64,000 bases of DNA from Burkholderiales bacterium (lineage in GTDB: Bacteria; Pseudomonadota; Gammaproteobacteria; Burkholderiales; Burkholderiaceae_C). The stretch spans positions 25,879 through 89,878 of the forward strand of contig JANXYH010000151.1 in assembly GCA_025350145.1 (NCBI GenBank). Reading direction: 5' to 3'. The notes under the pieces are model-generated. The model had not been told where the DNA came from and did not search any database. It was given only the letters and a program-made list of their open reading frames with translations. Within the stretch, counting starts at the first letter, position 1; each line of letters opens with the position of its first letter. Shown piece after piece: positions 27,172-34,854 of this stretch. Position numbers and translations under genes: made by a program.

Positions 27172-27901
27172 CCCGGCACCGCTGCTGGCGGTCCAGGATC
27201 TGCACGCCGGCCATGGCGCGGCGCGGGTGCTGCACGGCGTCAGCCTGCAGGTCGCGGCCGGCGAGACCCTGGTCGTGATTGGCCGCAACGGCGTCGGCAA
27301 GACCACCCTGGTCGAGACCCTGATGGGCCTGACCCAGCGGCATGCCGGGCAGATCATGTTCGCCGGCCAGGACATCGGCGACTGGCCGCCGCACCGGCGC
27401 AACCGGGCCGGCATCGCCTGGGTGCCGCAGCAGCGCGAGGTGTTCGCCTCGCTGACCGTGGCCGAGCACCTGCAGGTCCTGGCCCGGCCCGGCAGTTGGG
27501 ACATGGCGCGGGTGTTCGAACTGTTCCCGCGATTGCACGAGCGGCGCAAGCACCATGGCGACCAGCTCTCGGGCGGCGAGCAGCAGATGCTGGCGATGGG
27601 CCGGGCGCTGGTCACGAACCCGCGGCTGCTGCTGCTCGACGAACCGGTCGAGGGCCTGGCGCCTATCGTGGTGCTGGAAATGCTGGCGGCGATCGACAAG
27701 ATGCAGCAGGGTGGCGACGGCCGTGGTGGCAACGCGATGGCGATTCTGCTGGTCGAGCAAAAGTACGAACTGGCGCTGGCAAGATCGCAGCGCTGTCTGG
27801 TGCTCGACCGCGGTGCCGTGGTCCACAGCGGCGAGAGTGCCGCGCTGCTGGCCCAACCGGCGCTGATCGCGCAGTGGCTGGGCGTAGACCAAGGCGCCTG
27901 A
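27161..27901 (+). CDS. ABC importer ATPase, LivF-like
   Basis: A 246-residue nucleotide-binding subunit with Walker A GRNGVGKTT, signature LSGGEQQMLAMGRAL, Walker B LLLLDEPVEGL and switch-region VEQK (His replaced by Gln, common in LivF). The best start is TTG at 27161 (MATDPAPLL when initiated), inside the end of the LivG-like gene. A small insertion (QGGDGRGGNAMAI) lies before the switch region. Confidence 0.92.
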   Translation: MATDPAPLLAVQDLHAGHGAARVLHGVSLQVAAGETLVVIGRNGVGKTTLVETLMGLTQRHAGQIMFAGQDIGDWPPHRRNRAGIAWVPQQREVFASLTVAEHLQVLARPGSWDMARVFELFPRLHERRKHHGDQLSGGEQQMLAMGRALVTNPRLLLLDEPVEGLAPIVVLEMLAAIDKMQQGGDGRGGNAMAILLVEQKYELALARSQRCLVLDRGAVVHSGESAALLAQPALIAQWLGVDQGA

Positions 27902-27935
27902 ACCTCAACCCTTTTTGCTGAAAATCGGAGCCCCC

Positions 27936-28337
27936 ATGAGCCAAGCGCCGCGCCGCAAGCGTTCGATCGAGGTCGAAGGCGTCAGCCATGGCACGGCGCC
28001 GATCCCGATGGGTGCGCGGGTCGGCAACATGCTGTTCTCGTCGGGCATCATGGGCAAGGATCCGGCCACCGACAGCCTGCCGGCCGACGCCCCGGCGCAG
28101 GCCAAGTTCATGTTCCAGAACCTGCGCACGCTGCTGCGCAACGGCGGCGTCAGCCTCGACGATGTGGTGCGCGTGAGCGCCTTCGTCAAGCACAACGACC
28201 ACCGCGCTGCCCTCAATGCCGAGTGGCTGGGCTGCTTTCCCGACCCGCAGGACCGGCCGGCCCGGCATACCCAGGTGCTCGATCTGCCCGGCGGCATGCT
28301 GATGCAGATCGAGGTGGTGGCGGTGGTCGCCGACTGA
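27936..28337 (+). CDS. RidA/YjgF family protein (possible imine or 2-aminomuconate deaminase)
   Basis: A 133-residue member of the YjgF/YER057c/UK114 trimer family. The N-terminal HGTAPIPMGARVGNMLFSSG and C-terminal DLPGGMLMQIEVVAVV match the fold; the usual Arg in the ligand cleft (canonical RxxxEV context) is not in the standard place, pointing to a subfamily other than RidA itself. The ATG at 27936 follows CGGAG. It sits between the ABC importer and two ring-oxidising enzymes. Family members include 2-aminomuconate deaminases of aminophenol pathways, so a deaminase step is a plausible inference. Confidence 0.85.
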   Translation: MSQAPRRKRSIEVEGVSHGTAPIPMGARVGNMLFSSGIMGKDPATDSLPADAPAQAKFMFQNLRTLLRNGGVSLDDVVRVSAFVKHNDHRAALNAEWLGCFPDPQDRPARHTQVLDLPGGMLMQIEVVAVVAD

Positions 28338-28345
28338 ACCGCACG

Positions 28346-28381
28346 ACCTCACAACCGCACAACCGCACAAGCACACAACCG
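28346..28381. repeat. Short imperfect ACAACCGC direct repeats
   Basis: The 52-bp gap before the extradiol dioxygenase gene is almost entirely C/A-rich and contains ACAACCGC or close variants four times. It leaves no purine-rich Shine-Dalgarno sequence for the ATG at 28390. It looks like a slippage-prone simple repeat; no function is implied. Confidence 0.45.
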
Positions 28382-28389
28382 TCACCACC

Positions 28390-29385
28390 ATGGCCAAGAT
28401 CGTTCTCGGGCTCGCCGCCTCGCACACCCCGCTGCTGGCGCTGGACGCCGCGCAATGGCAGCACCGCGCGGCGGTCGATTACGCCAACACCGGGCTGAAC
28501 CTGTCGGACGGCAGGCGGATGAACTACGCCGAGTTGCTGGCCGAGCTCGGGCCGCGTTCGGCCGATGTGCTGACGCCCGAGATCCTGGCCGCCAAGGAGC
28601 GCCACTGCAGCGCCGCGCTGGACCGCCTCGCGGCCGAACTGGCCGCCGCCGCGCCGGATGTGGTGCTGATCGTCGGCGACGACCAGCGCGAGCTGTTCAG
28701 TTCTGGCAACCAGCCGGCGATTGCCATCTTCCACGGCGAGCAGGTCGTGATGAGCAACAAGCTCGCCGACCGCAGCAACCCCGAGTGGTTGCAGACCCTG
28801 GCGCGCGGCTACCTGATGGACGACAGCCACCGCCTGCCGGGCGCGCCGGAACTGGCGCTGGACCTGATCCACCGCCTGGTCGACGCCGAGTTCGATGTCG
28901 CCGCCTGCGCCCAGGTCGAGGGCGGCGGCCACAGCGGTTTCGGCCATGCCTACGGTTTCATCGTCCAGCGGCTGTTTGGCGGGCGCCCGATGGCCCTGCT
29001 GCCGGTGTTGCTCAACACCTACTACGCGCCCAATGTGCCCAGCGCCGCGCGCTGCCACGACTTCGGCCAGGCGCTGGCCCGGGCCATCGCCGCCAGCCCC
29101 AGCGCCGCCCGTGTGGCCATCGTCGCCTCGGGCGGGCTGAGCCATTTCGTGGTCGACGAGGCGCTGGACCGCGGCGTGCTGGCGGCGCTGGCCAGCGGCG
29201 ACCACGCCAGCCTGCGCAGCCTGCCGCGCGGCGCGCTCAACTCGGGCTCGTCCGAGATCCTCAACTGGGTCACGGTGGCCGGCGCGCTGCAGCACCTGCG
29301 GCTGCGCTGGCACGACTACCAGCCGCTGTACCGCACGCCGGCCGGCACCGGCGTGGGCGCGGGCTTTGCGGCCTGGGGCGATTGA
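28390..29385 (+). CDS. Class III extradiol ring-cleavage dioxygenase (LigB family catalytic subunit)
   Basis: A 331-residue non-haem Fe(II) dioxygenase of the LigB superfamily, which opens catechol-type or aminophenol-type rings next to the hydroxyls. His12 in AASHTPLL matches the first iron ligand of LigB; His72 is a candidate second ligand, and GHSGFGHAYGF places His186 as the likely acid/base residue. VGDDQRELF (95-103) is also typical. No separate small alpha subunit (LigA) is present, though some family members do without one. The gene lies 9 bp before the Rieske oxygenase gene. Substrate is not set by sequence. Confidence 0.87.
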   Translation: MAKIVLGLAASHTPLLALDAAQWQHRAAVDYANTGLNLSDGRRMNYAELLAELGPRSADVLTPEILAAKERHCSAALDRLAAELAAAAPDVVLIVGDDQRELFSSGNQPAIAIFHGEQVVMSNKLADRSNPEWLQTLARGYLMDDSHRLPGAPELALDLIHRLVDAEFDVAACAQVEGGGHSGFGHAYGFIVQRLFGGRPMALLPVLLNTYYAPNVPSAARCHDFGQALARAIAASPSAARVAIVASGGLSHFVVDEALDRGVLAALASGDHASLRSLPRGALNSGSSEILNWVTVAGALQHLRLRWHDYQPLYRTPAGTGVGAGFAAWGD

Positions 29386-29394
29386 AAGGCGAGC

Positions 29395-30702
29395 ATGCTC
29401 AGCGAAGAAAAAAACCGTCTGTTGACGCGGGTTGGCGCCGACCAGCCGATGGGCCAGTACCTGCGCCGCTACTGGATGCCGATTGCCGGCATGACCGAGT
29501 TCGACAGCCGCAGCACCAAGCCGATCCGCCTGATGGGCGAGGACCTGGTGCTGTACAAGGACCTGAGCGGCACCTTTGGCCTGATCGACCGGCGCTGCGC
29601 CCACCGCCGCGCCGACCTGAGCCACGGCATGGTCGAGCAGTCCGGGCTGCGCTGCAACTACCACGGCTGGTGTTTCAACGAGGTCGGCAAATGCATCCAG
29701 CAGCCGTTCGAGGACACCGTCGCGCCGCAGCGCAAGGGCCGCGACCGGGTCGCCATCAAGAGCTACCCGGTGCAGACCCTGGGGGGCCTGGTCTGGGCCT
29801 ACCTGGGCCCGCAGCCGGCGCCGCTGCTGCCCGACTGGGAGGCCTTCTCCTGGCCCAATGGCTTCAGCCAGATCGTCGTCAGCGAGGTGCCCTGCAACTG
29901 GTTCCAGTGCCAGGAGAACTCGATCGACCCGGTCCATTTCGAGTGGATGCACGAGAACTGGGGCAAGCGCCTGCGCACCGGCGACATGCAGCTCGGGCCG
30001 ACCCACCTCAGGCTCGACTTCAAGGAGTTCGAGCACGGCTTCACTTACCACCGCACCAAGCAAGACAGCGACGTGCGCGACGACGCCTGGACGATAGGCC
30101 GGGTCTGCCTCTGGCCGAACGGTTTCTTCCTTGGCGAGCACTTCGAATGGCGGGTGCCGATCGACGACGAGAACACCTTGTCGATCACCTGGAAGTACAT
30201 CCGCGTGCCGCAGGAGCGCCAGCCCTATGTGCAGGCCGGCATCCCGACCTGGCAGGGCCCGCTCTACGACGCCCAGGGCCGCTGGATCGACACCCATGTG
30301 ATGAACCAAGACTTCCTCGCCTGGGTCGGCCAGGGCCGGATCGCCGACCGCAGCCTGGAGCAGTTGGGCGCCAGCGACCGCGGTGTGGTCGCAATGCGGC
30401 GGCGCTTTTTTGACGAACTTGACGCGGTCGCCGCCGGTGCCGAGCCCAAGGGGTTGATCCGCGACCCGGCCGGCAACCGGGCGCTGCGGCTGCCGATGAT
30501 GGACCGCGAACAGGTGCTCAACGACTTCAGCTCCGCGCAGATCAAGGCCCGGCCGCGGATGTGGCTGATGTACACGACCTACGTCTTCCAGGCCGGCCAG
30601 CCCGAGGCCGTGCGCCAGCAGATGGCCCAGGCGCTGGGCCTGGAGGCGCGCGACTACGACGGCATCATCGCCTCGCGCAACGCCAATCCAGCCAAGGCCT
30701 GA
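29395..30702 (+). CDS. Rieske [2Fe-2S] aromatic-ring oxygenase, phthalate 4,5-dioxygenase-like
   Basis: A 435-residue terminal oxygenase component. The Rieske centre is C68-x-H70 ... C87-x2-H90, and the mononuclear iron site is D178-x2-H181-x4-H186 in ENSIDPVHFEWMHENW, with Asp178 as the inter-subunit bridge. Length and the start MLSEEKNRLLTRVG match the alpha-only phthalate/vanillate-type group. No reductase gene lies beside it, so electrons must come from elsewhere. The start at 29395 has AAAGGCGAG upstream. It ends the 23373-30702 operon. Confidence 0.9.
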   Translation: MLSEEKNRLLTRVGADQPMGQYLRRYWMPIAGMTEFDSRSTKPIRLMGEDLVLYKDLSGTFGLIDRRCAHRRADLSHGMVEQSGLRCNYHGWCFNEVGKCIQQPFEDTVAPQRKGRDRVAIKSYPVQTLGGLVWAYLGPQPAPLLPDWEAFSWPNGFSQIVVSEVPCNWFQCQENSIDPVHFEWMHENWGKRLRTGDMQLGPTHLRLDFKEFEHGFTYHRTKQDSDVRDDAWTIGRVCLWPNGFFLGEHFEWRVPIDDENTLSITWKYIRVPQERQPYVQAGIPTWQGPLYDAQGRWIDTHVMNQDFLAWVGQGRIADRSLEQLGASDRGVVAMRRRFFDELDAVAAGAEPKGLIRDPAGNRALRLPMMDREQVLNDFSSAQIKARPRMWLMYTTYVFQAGQPEAVRQQMAQALGLEARDYDGIIASRNANPAKA

Positions 30703-30749
30703 GCGCCCGGCCTCGGCGCTCGGCCGGGGATGGCCGGCCTGACCAGCGC

Positions 30750-30995
30750 CTGGCCCAGCGCCACGCTGACGCCCCGGTCGAGCCCGTCGCCACCACGCAC
30801 CAGCGAGATCGGGCTGCCGAGGTAGACGCCGACCCGCAGCGCGCCGCTTGGCGCCAGGGCCGCCGCCGCCGTGTCGGTGATGGCGAGGCTGCCGGTGGCC
30901 GACTGTGGGTCGGAGGGCTGACCTGCAGGCGCCGCGCAGGCGGCCAGCCAGAGCAGCGCCAGCGCCGCCGCTGCCTGAGGCCAGGTTGACCGCAT
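30750..30995 (-). pseudogene. N-terminal remnant of a periplasmic solute-binding lipoprotein
   Basis: From the ATG at 30995 the minus strand reads a signal sequence with lipobox-like LLWLAACAAP, then LAPSGALRVGVYLGSPISLV and DRGVSVALGQAL, which look like the start of a family-3-type binding protein. The following residues lose resemblance, so only ~80 of an expected ~250 residues remain. It lies directly after the Rieske gene in opposite orientation. The 30703-31243 interval holds no intact gene; it contains this fragment, a hairpin and a second fragment. Confidence 0.5.
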
Positions 30996-31010
30996 GGCCG
31001 GGCTCAATCG

Positions 31011-31039
31011 GGCTGGATCCGCGCCTCGCGGATCCAGCC
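31011..31039. other. Perfect 13-bp inverted repeat with 3-nt loop
   Basis: The arm GGCTGGATCCGCG (31011-31023) is perfectly repeated in reverse complement at 31027-31039 around the loop CCT. There is no T-run on either side, so it is not a standard intrinsic terminator. It lies between two decayed coding fragments and may be a recombination scar, a REP-like element or a hairpin from a lost element. Confidence 0.7.
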
Positions 31040-31043
31040 ACTC

Positions 31044-31195
31044 ATAGCGCGCCCGCTCGGCCGCCAGCAGGCCGACATCCGACTCCATACCCTGACCTAT
31101 GAGGGCTCGGCCACCCGCTGGGCGGCGATCCTGAAGGGGCAGGTCGACCTGATCGATTCCAACCTGAGCCAGAAGTCAAAGCTGCTGCCGAAGGC
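31044..31195 (+). pseudogene. Short decayed coding fragment, possibly of a binding protein
   Basis: The plus strand frame through 31087 reads LTYEGSATRWAAILKGQVDL followed by IDSNLSQKSKLLPK, with good codon use but no start codon or complete domain. The R-x-A-x-x-x-G-x-V-D pattern is reminiscent of solute-binding proteins, but the family is not certain. It is oriented opposite to the fragment at 30750-30995 and stops at the edge of the AT-richer AAA-ATPase segment. Confidence 0.3.
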
Positions 31196-31243
31196 CGTTG
31201 CAAAACCCGCCACAAACTCGATGACACTGTCAAACTGCGACCT

Positions 31244-32428
31244 TCAAGACTTCGCGGGATTGATGACATAGTTGCGCACCAGATACTCATTGAACATCGG
31301 CACAGTGAAGGCAATATCGCCATGTGAAGGGCTGTAAATCATGCCTTTGTTGATGATCTGGGCGCGTCGCGGGCCTAAGCTCTGGTGGGTCTCGTTGAGC
31401 GCCAGCGCCACATCGGACGAACGGTACGGGCCGGCCCCGAGTTTGGCCATGGCAATCACATACTCACGTTCTTTGGGTGTGAGCCGATCAAAGCGTACCT
31501 TGAAGAAGCCGTCATCCAACCGCTTGGTGGCGCGATCAGCCGCTTGGATGGCATCGCGCAGTTCGATCGGAGAATTTTCGGCAAGCTGCCAGCACTGGTA
31601 GCCCCATTCTTGCAAGAAATAGGGGTAGCCTTGGGTTTTGCGAAGAATCTCTTGGAGTGCATCGTCGTTGATGCTTGCAGCCTCGTCGGTGATCGGCTGC
31701 CGAATCGCGGTGATCGCGTCCCTATTTTGCAGGGCGCCGACCGCTGGGTAATGAAACAGCCGTTCGGCGTATGATTTCGCGTCACCTGCGAGTGCCGCAA
31801 CCTGCGGTAGTCCGGCGCCGAAAAACAGGACCGGCAGGTTTCGCTGGTTGACCTTGTGCAGCGCGACAATCAGTGCGGCCAGGTCGGTTGGCCGTAGATA
31901 CTGTACTTCATCAATCAGCAGAGTCCACGCTTTGCCCGCCGCTTTGGCCGCAGCACCGATCCGCACAAACAGTTCGGGCAGATCCGCTTCGATATCACCG
32001 CTGTCGGCAATACCAGTCTCGGGATCCACTGAAATGGACGCGCCCTCATACCCCAACTTGAATGTTGCGACGAATGACCGAAGCGCCCGCAATGCCTGAT
32101 AAGCCATGGCTTTGGCGGCAGCAGAAGTTGAAAGTTTGCGCAGTGCGTGATGGATTCTGGGGACCAGCAATTCAGCCAGCGACTTGCCTTCCGGCGCCTC
32201 AATCGCCGAAGTCACATGACCGGCGTTCTCGGCCATCTCCTCGATCGCGCTCAGCAGCACGGTTTTGCCAACCCCGCGCAGCCCCAGCAGCATCTGTGAC
32301 CGCGCGGGCCGACCGAGCAGGGCTCGCTGGATTGCAGTCTGCGCGTCCTGCAGGATCGCTTGGCGGCCGGCCAGCTCCGGTGGTCTGCTGCCCGCTCCTG
32401 GGGCGAATGGGTTCCTGACGGGGTCCAC
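31244..32428 (-). CDS. Stand-alone AAA/STAND-like P-loop ATPase, horizontally acquired
   Basis: A 394-residue protein with Walker A GLRGVGKT (49-56), Walker B LLIDEVQ (170-176), an arginine-containing sensor region and a C-terminal ~90-residue part (about 305-394) that looks like a winged helix (LTPKEREYVIAMAKLG, LGPRRAQIINKGMI). This layout is that of archaeal-type or Orc1/Cdc6-like AAA ATPases and small STAND proteins. The start is GTG at 32428 with GGGAG upstream. Codon use and base composition are clearly more AT-rich than in the neighbours, and no partner gene is present. Function is unknown; roles in mobile-element biology or defence are only possible. Confidence 0.8.
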   Translation of the reverse strand: MDPVRNPFAPGAGSRPPELAGRQAILQDAQTAIQRALLGRPARSQMLLGLRGVGKTVLLSAIEEMAENAGHVTSAIEAPEGKSLAELLVPRIHHALRKLSTSAAAKAMAYQALRALRSFVATFKLGYEGASISVDPETGIADSGDIEADLPELFVRIGAAAKAAGKAWTLLIDEVQYLRPTDLAALIVALHKVNQRNLPVLFFGAGLPQVAALAGDAKSYAERLFHYPAVGALQNRDAITAIRQPITDEAASINDDALQEILRKTQGYPYFLQEWGYQCWQLAENSPIELRDAIQAADRATKRLDDGFFKVRFDRLTPKEREYVIAMAKLGAGPYRSSDVALALNETHQSLGPRRAQIINKGMIYSPSHGDIAFTVPMFNEYLVRNYVINPAKS

Positions 32429-32446
32429 GGCAACTCCCGCGTGGGG

Positions 32447-32472
32447 AAAGTTAACTTTGTTATCTAAGTATA
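32447..32472 (-). promoter_or_regulatory. Candidate promoter and 12-bp palindromic operator of the AAA ATPase gene
   Basis: On the minus strand TATACT (32472-32467) is a good -10 candidate; no convincing -35 is seen at 16-18 bp. Just downstream is the perfect palindrome AAAGTTAACTTT (32447-32458), 18 bp before the GTG start, placed where a repressor would block transcription. The region is far more AT-rich than the rest of the window. Confidence 0.4.
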
Positions 32473-32552
32473 TCGTACCTTCAGTAGATTGATGTAGACA
32501 AGCTCAGATGTTCGCGCCCGGCATTGCCTTCCAGCGTCGCTGCTGGCCAGGC

Positions 32553-32999
32553 TCAGCCGGGAATCGACGGCTCGACCAGGTTGGCGAGTTGCGCCAATGA
32601 CTCCTGCCAGCCGAGCTGGCACAGCTCGACCGGGATCTGCTCGGGGATGCCCGATTGGGTCACCGCCAGAGCGGTGCCGCAGAGCACCCGCGTGAGCACC
32701 ACCCGAACCAGCATCTCGCCGGGCAGGTTGGGGTCGTCGAAGCGGTTGGTGTAGCGGATCAGCTCGCCCGGCACCAACTCCAGGTACTGGCCGCCGAAGG
32801 AATGGCTGTGGCCGCTGCCGAAGTTGCGAAACGACATCCTGAAGCTGCCGCCGACCTCGGCCTGCAGATGCTCGACCTCGCAGGTGAAGCCATAGGGCGG
32901 CAGCCATTTGGCCAGGGCCTGGGCGTCAATAAAGGCGCGGTAGACCTTGTCGGGGGTGGTGCGCAGGATGCGTTGCAAATCGACGGTGCCGGTGGCCAT
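32553..32999 (-). CDS. SRPBCC (AHSA1/START-like) family protein
   Basis: A 148-residue single-domain protein: TPDKVYRAFIDAQALAKWL and the following PPYGFTCEVEHLQAEVGGSF, then LELVPGELIRYTNRFDDPN are typical of AHSA1-type SRPBCC proteins, which have a deep hydrophobic ligand cavity. It lies 30 bp after the Bug protein gene on the same strand and is the last gene of a four-gene minus-strand operon (35607 to 32553). Substrate or activity unknown. Confidence 0.85.
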   Translation of the reverse strand: MATGTVDLQRILRTTPDKVYRAFIDAQALAKWLPPYGFTCEVEHLQAEVGGSFRMSFRNFGSGHSHSFGGQYLELVPGELIRYTNRFDDPNLPGEMLVRVVLTRVLCGTALAVTQSGIPEQIPVELCQLGWQESLAQLANLVEPSIPG

Positions 33000-33029
33000 G
33001 GGCGGTTCTCCTTTGGGGGTGCGCAGTCG

Positions 33030-33995
33030 TCACTGCGCGGTCACGTTGCCGGCCTTGACGACTTCGCGCCAACGCGGGATTTCGCTGGCGATCAGGGCGC
33101 CAAAGGCCTGCGCCGTGCCGGGCATGGGCAGCGCGCCTTCGCTGGCGAATTGCTGCGCCAGTGCGGCCTGCGCCAGGGCCAGGTTGACGGCCGCGTTGAG
33201 CCGCGCCAGGGGCTCGGCCGGCGTGCCGGCGGGGGCGACCAGGCCGTACCACTGGTCGGCCTCCCAGCCCGGGTAGCCGCTCTCGGCCACGGTCGGCACC
33301 TCGGGCAGGCCGGCTATACGGCTAGCGCTGGACACCGCCAGGGCGCGCAGCCGGCCGCCGCGGACCTGCGGCAGCACCGCCGGCGCGCCGGTAAAGGTGG
33401 CGTCGACCTGGCCGCCCAGCACATCCGTGACCGAGGGTGCGGTGCCACGGTAGGGGATGTGGACCATGAAGATGCCGGTGCGCAACTTGAGGTACTCCAT
33501 GGTGATGTGGGCGGCGCTGCCGTTGCCGCCCGAGGCGTAGCTGAGTTGGCCCGGCCTGGACTTGGCGCGCGCCACCAGCTCGGCCAGGCTGCGCACAGGC
33601 GAGGCCGCGTTGACCACCAGCAGGTTCGGCACCCGCGCCACGCCGGCCACCGGGCTGAAGCTCTTGAGCGGGTCGTAGGGCAGCCGGGGGTAGAGCGCGA
33701 CATTGACCGCCAGCGTGCCGATGTGGCCCATCAGCAGGGTGTTGCCGTCGGCCTCGGCGCGGGCCGCGAAGTCGGCACCGAGTGAGCCGCCGGCACCGGG
33801 CCGGTTGTCGATCAACACGGTCTGGCCGGGCAGGGCGATGCGCGGCGCAATCGCCCGGGCCAGGATGTCGGTGCTGCCGCCGGGAGGGAAGGGCACGATG
33901 ATGCGCAGCGGCTTCAGGCTGGCACCCTGGCCGCGCCCCCAGCCTGGCGCCAGCCCGGCGGCCGCCAGCAGCCAAAGGCGGCGGTCCACGGCCAT
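33030..33995 (-). CDS. Bug-family tripartite tricarboxylate transporter binding protein (first of three)
   Basis: A 321-residue periplasmic receptor of the TctC/Bug family. The start MAVDRRLWLLAAAGLAPGWG is a short signal peptide; the mature protein has the family motifs IIVPFPPGGSTDILAR, LIDNRPGAGGSLGADF, SYASGGNGSAAHITMEY and PEVPTVAESGYPGWE. The ATG at 33995 is 2 bp from the end of the amidohydrolase gene. No TctA/TctB membrane genes are in the window. The operon partners suggest the ligand is a carboxylate of an aromatic pathway. Confidence 0.92.
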   Translation of the reverse strand: MAVDRRLWLLAAAGLAPGWGRGQGASLKPLRIIVPFPPGGSTDILARAIAPRIALPGQTVLIDNRPGAGGSLGADFAARAEADGNTLLMGHIGTLAVNVALYPRLPYDPLKSFSPVAGVARVPNLLVVNAASPVRSLAELVARAKSRPGQLSYASGGNGSAAHITMEYLKLRTGIFMVHIPYRGTAPSVTDVLGGQVDATFTGAPAVLPQVRGGRLRALAVSSASRIAGLPEVPTVAESGYPGWEADQWYGLVAPAGTPAEPLARLNAAVNLALAQAALAQQFASEGALPMPGTAQAFGALIASEIPRWREVVKAGNVTAQ

Positions 33996-33997
33996 CG

Positions 33998-34831
33998 CTA
34001 AAAGCCCAGCAGCCGGCGCGGCGTGTCCCAGAGCAGGCGCTGGCGGTCGGCGGGGTCGGGCAGCCAGGATTCGACCAGCCTCAGGCTGACGCCGTAGTCC
34101 AGCCGCTGCTCGGCCTTGAGGTAGGGCCAGTCGGAGGCCCAGACGCAGGCATCGAGGGTGTAGGCGTCGATCAGCGCATCGACAAACGGCCTGGCATCGG
34201 CATAAGGCCAGGGCTGGGCCGAGAACTTCTGCAGGCCGGAAAGCTTGACCGCCGCGCGGCCGGTCTTGGCCAGGCCCAGCACCGCCGCAAAACCCGGCTG
34301 GTGCAGGCCCGCTGCCGGTGTCGGCCGGCCGCAATGGTCGATCAGGATGCGCGCACCGCTGGCCGCCAGCAGCGCGGCCAGCGCCGCCATCTGATCGCCC
34401 TCGACCTGGACATTGATGAACATGTCCAGTTCGGCCAAGTGGCGCAGCAGGGCCGGCGTGGCCGGGTGCAGGGCGTAGTGGGCCACGCCGTAAAACGTGG
34501 CATTGAAGGCGATGCCGACCACGCCGGCGGCCTTCAGCCCGGCGAGCAGCGCCAGGTCGGCCTGCAGCGGCACCACCGCGATGCCCTTGAATCGGCCGGC
34601 GCTGCGCGCCAGCACATCGAGCAGGCAGCGGTTGTCCAGCCCGTAGCCCGAGTTCGGCCCGACCACCAGCGCATGGCGCACGCCATAGGCGTCCATCACC
34701 GCCCGGTGCTGGGCCTGGCTGCCGATCTCCTGGCCCGCCGGGCGGTAGGCCACGTCAGCGGCGTAGGCAAAGCGGGCCGGGTCCAGCACATGGTTGTGGC
34801 AATCGACCTTGGCTTGCGCAAAGATATCCAT
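33998..34831 (-). CDS. Amidohydrolase-2 family enzyme, LigI (2-pyrone-4,6-dicarboxylate hydrolase)-like
   Basis: A 277-residue TIM-barrel hydrolase with the metal motif D10-C-H12-N-H14, a conserved ILIDHCGRPTP segment and the C-terminal ASDWPYLK with the catalytic Asp. The same layout is found in 2-pyrone-4,6-dicarboxylic acid lactonases of protocatechuate 4,5-cleavage and in related lactonases. The ATG at 34831 (MDIFAQAKVDCHNHV) is preferred to one 20 codons upstream. It lies 23 bp after the class II aldolase gene and 2 bp before the Bug gene. Substrate is inferred from context. Confidence 0.83.
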   Translation of the reverse strand: MDIFAQAKVDCHNHVLDPARFAYAADVAYRPAGQEIGSQAQHRAVMDAYGVRHALVVGPNSGYGLDNRCLLDVLARSAGRFKGIAVVPLQADLALLAGLKAAGVVGIAFNATFYGVAHYALHPATPALLRHLAELDMFINVQVEGDQMAALAALLAASGARILIDHCGRPTPAAGLHQPGFAAVLGLAKTGRAAVKLSGLQKFSAQPWPYADARPFVDALIDAYTLDACVWASDWPYLKAEQRLDYGVSLRLVESWLPDPADRQRLLWDTPRRLLGF

Positions 34832-34854
34832 GGCTGGATTCTCGCCAACCCGGC

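Noticed and set aside
28213..31041. A 942-codon open frame on the minus strand across the dioxygenase and Rieske genes
   Set aside because: It is antisense to two well-supported genes and has the Ala/Gly/Arg/Val-rich composition of a GC-rich shadow frame. Similar long frames at 14258-16480 and 5708-8281 were rejected for the same reason.
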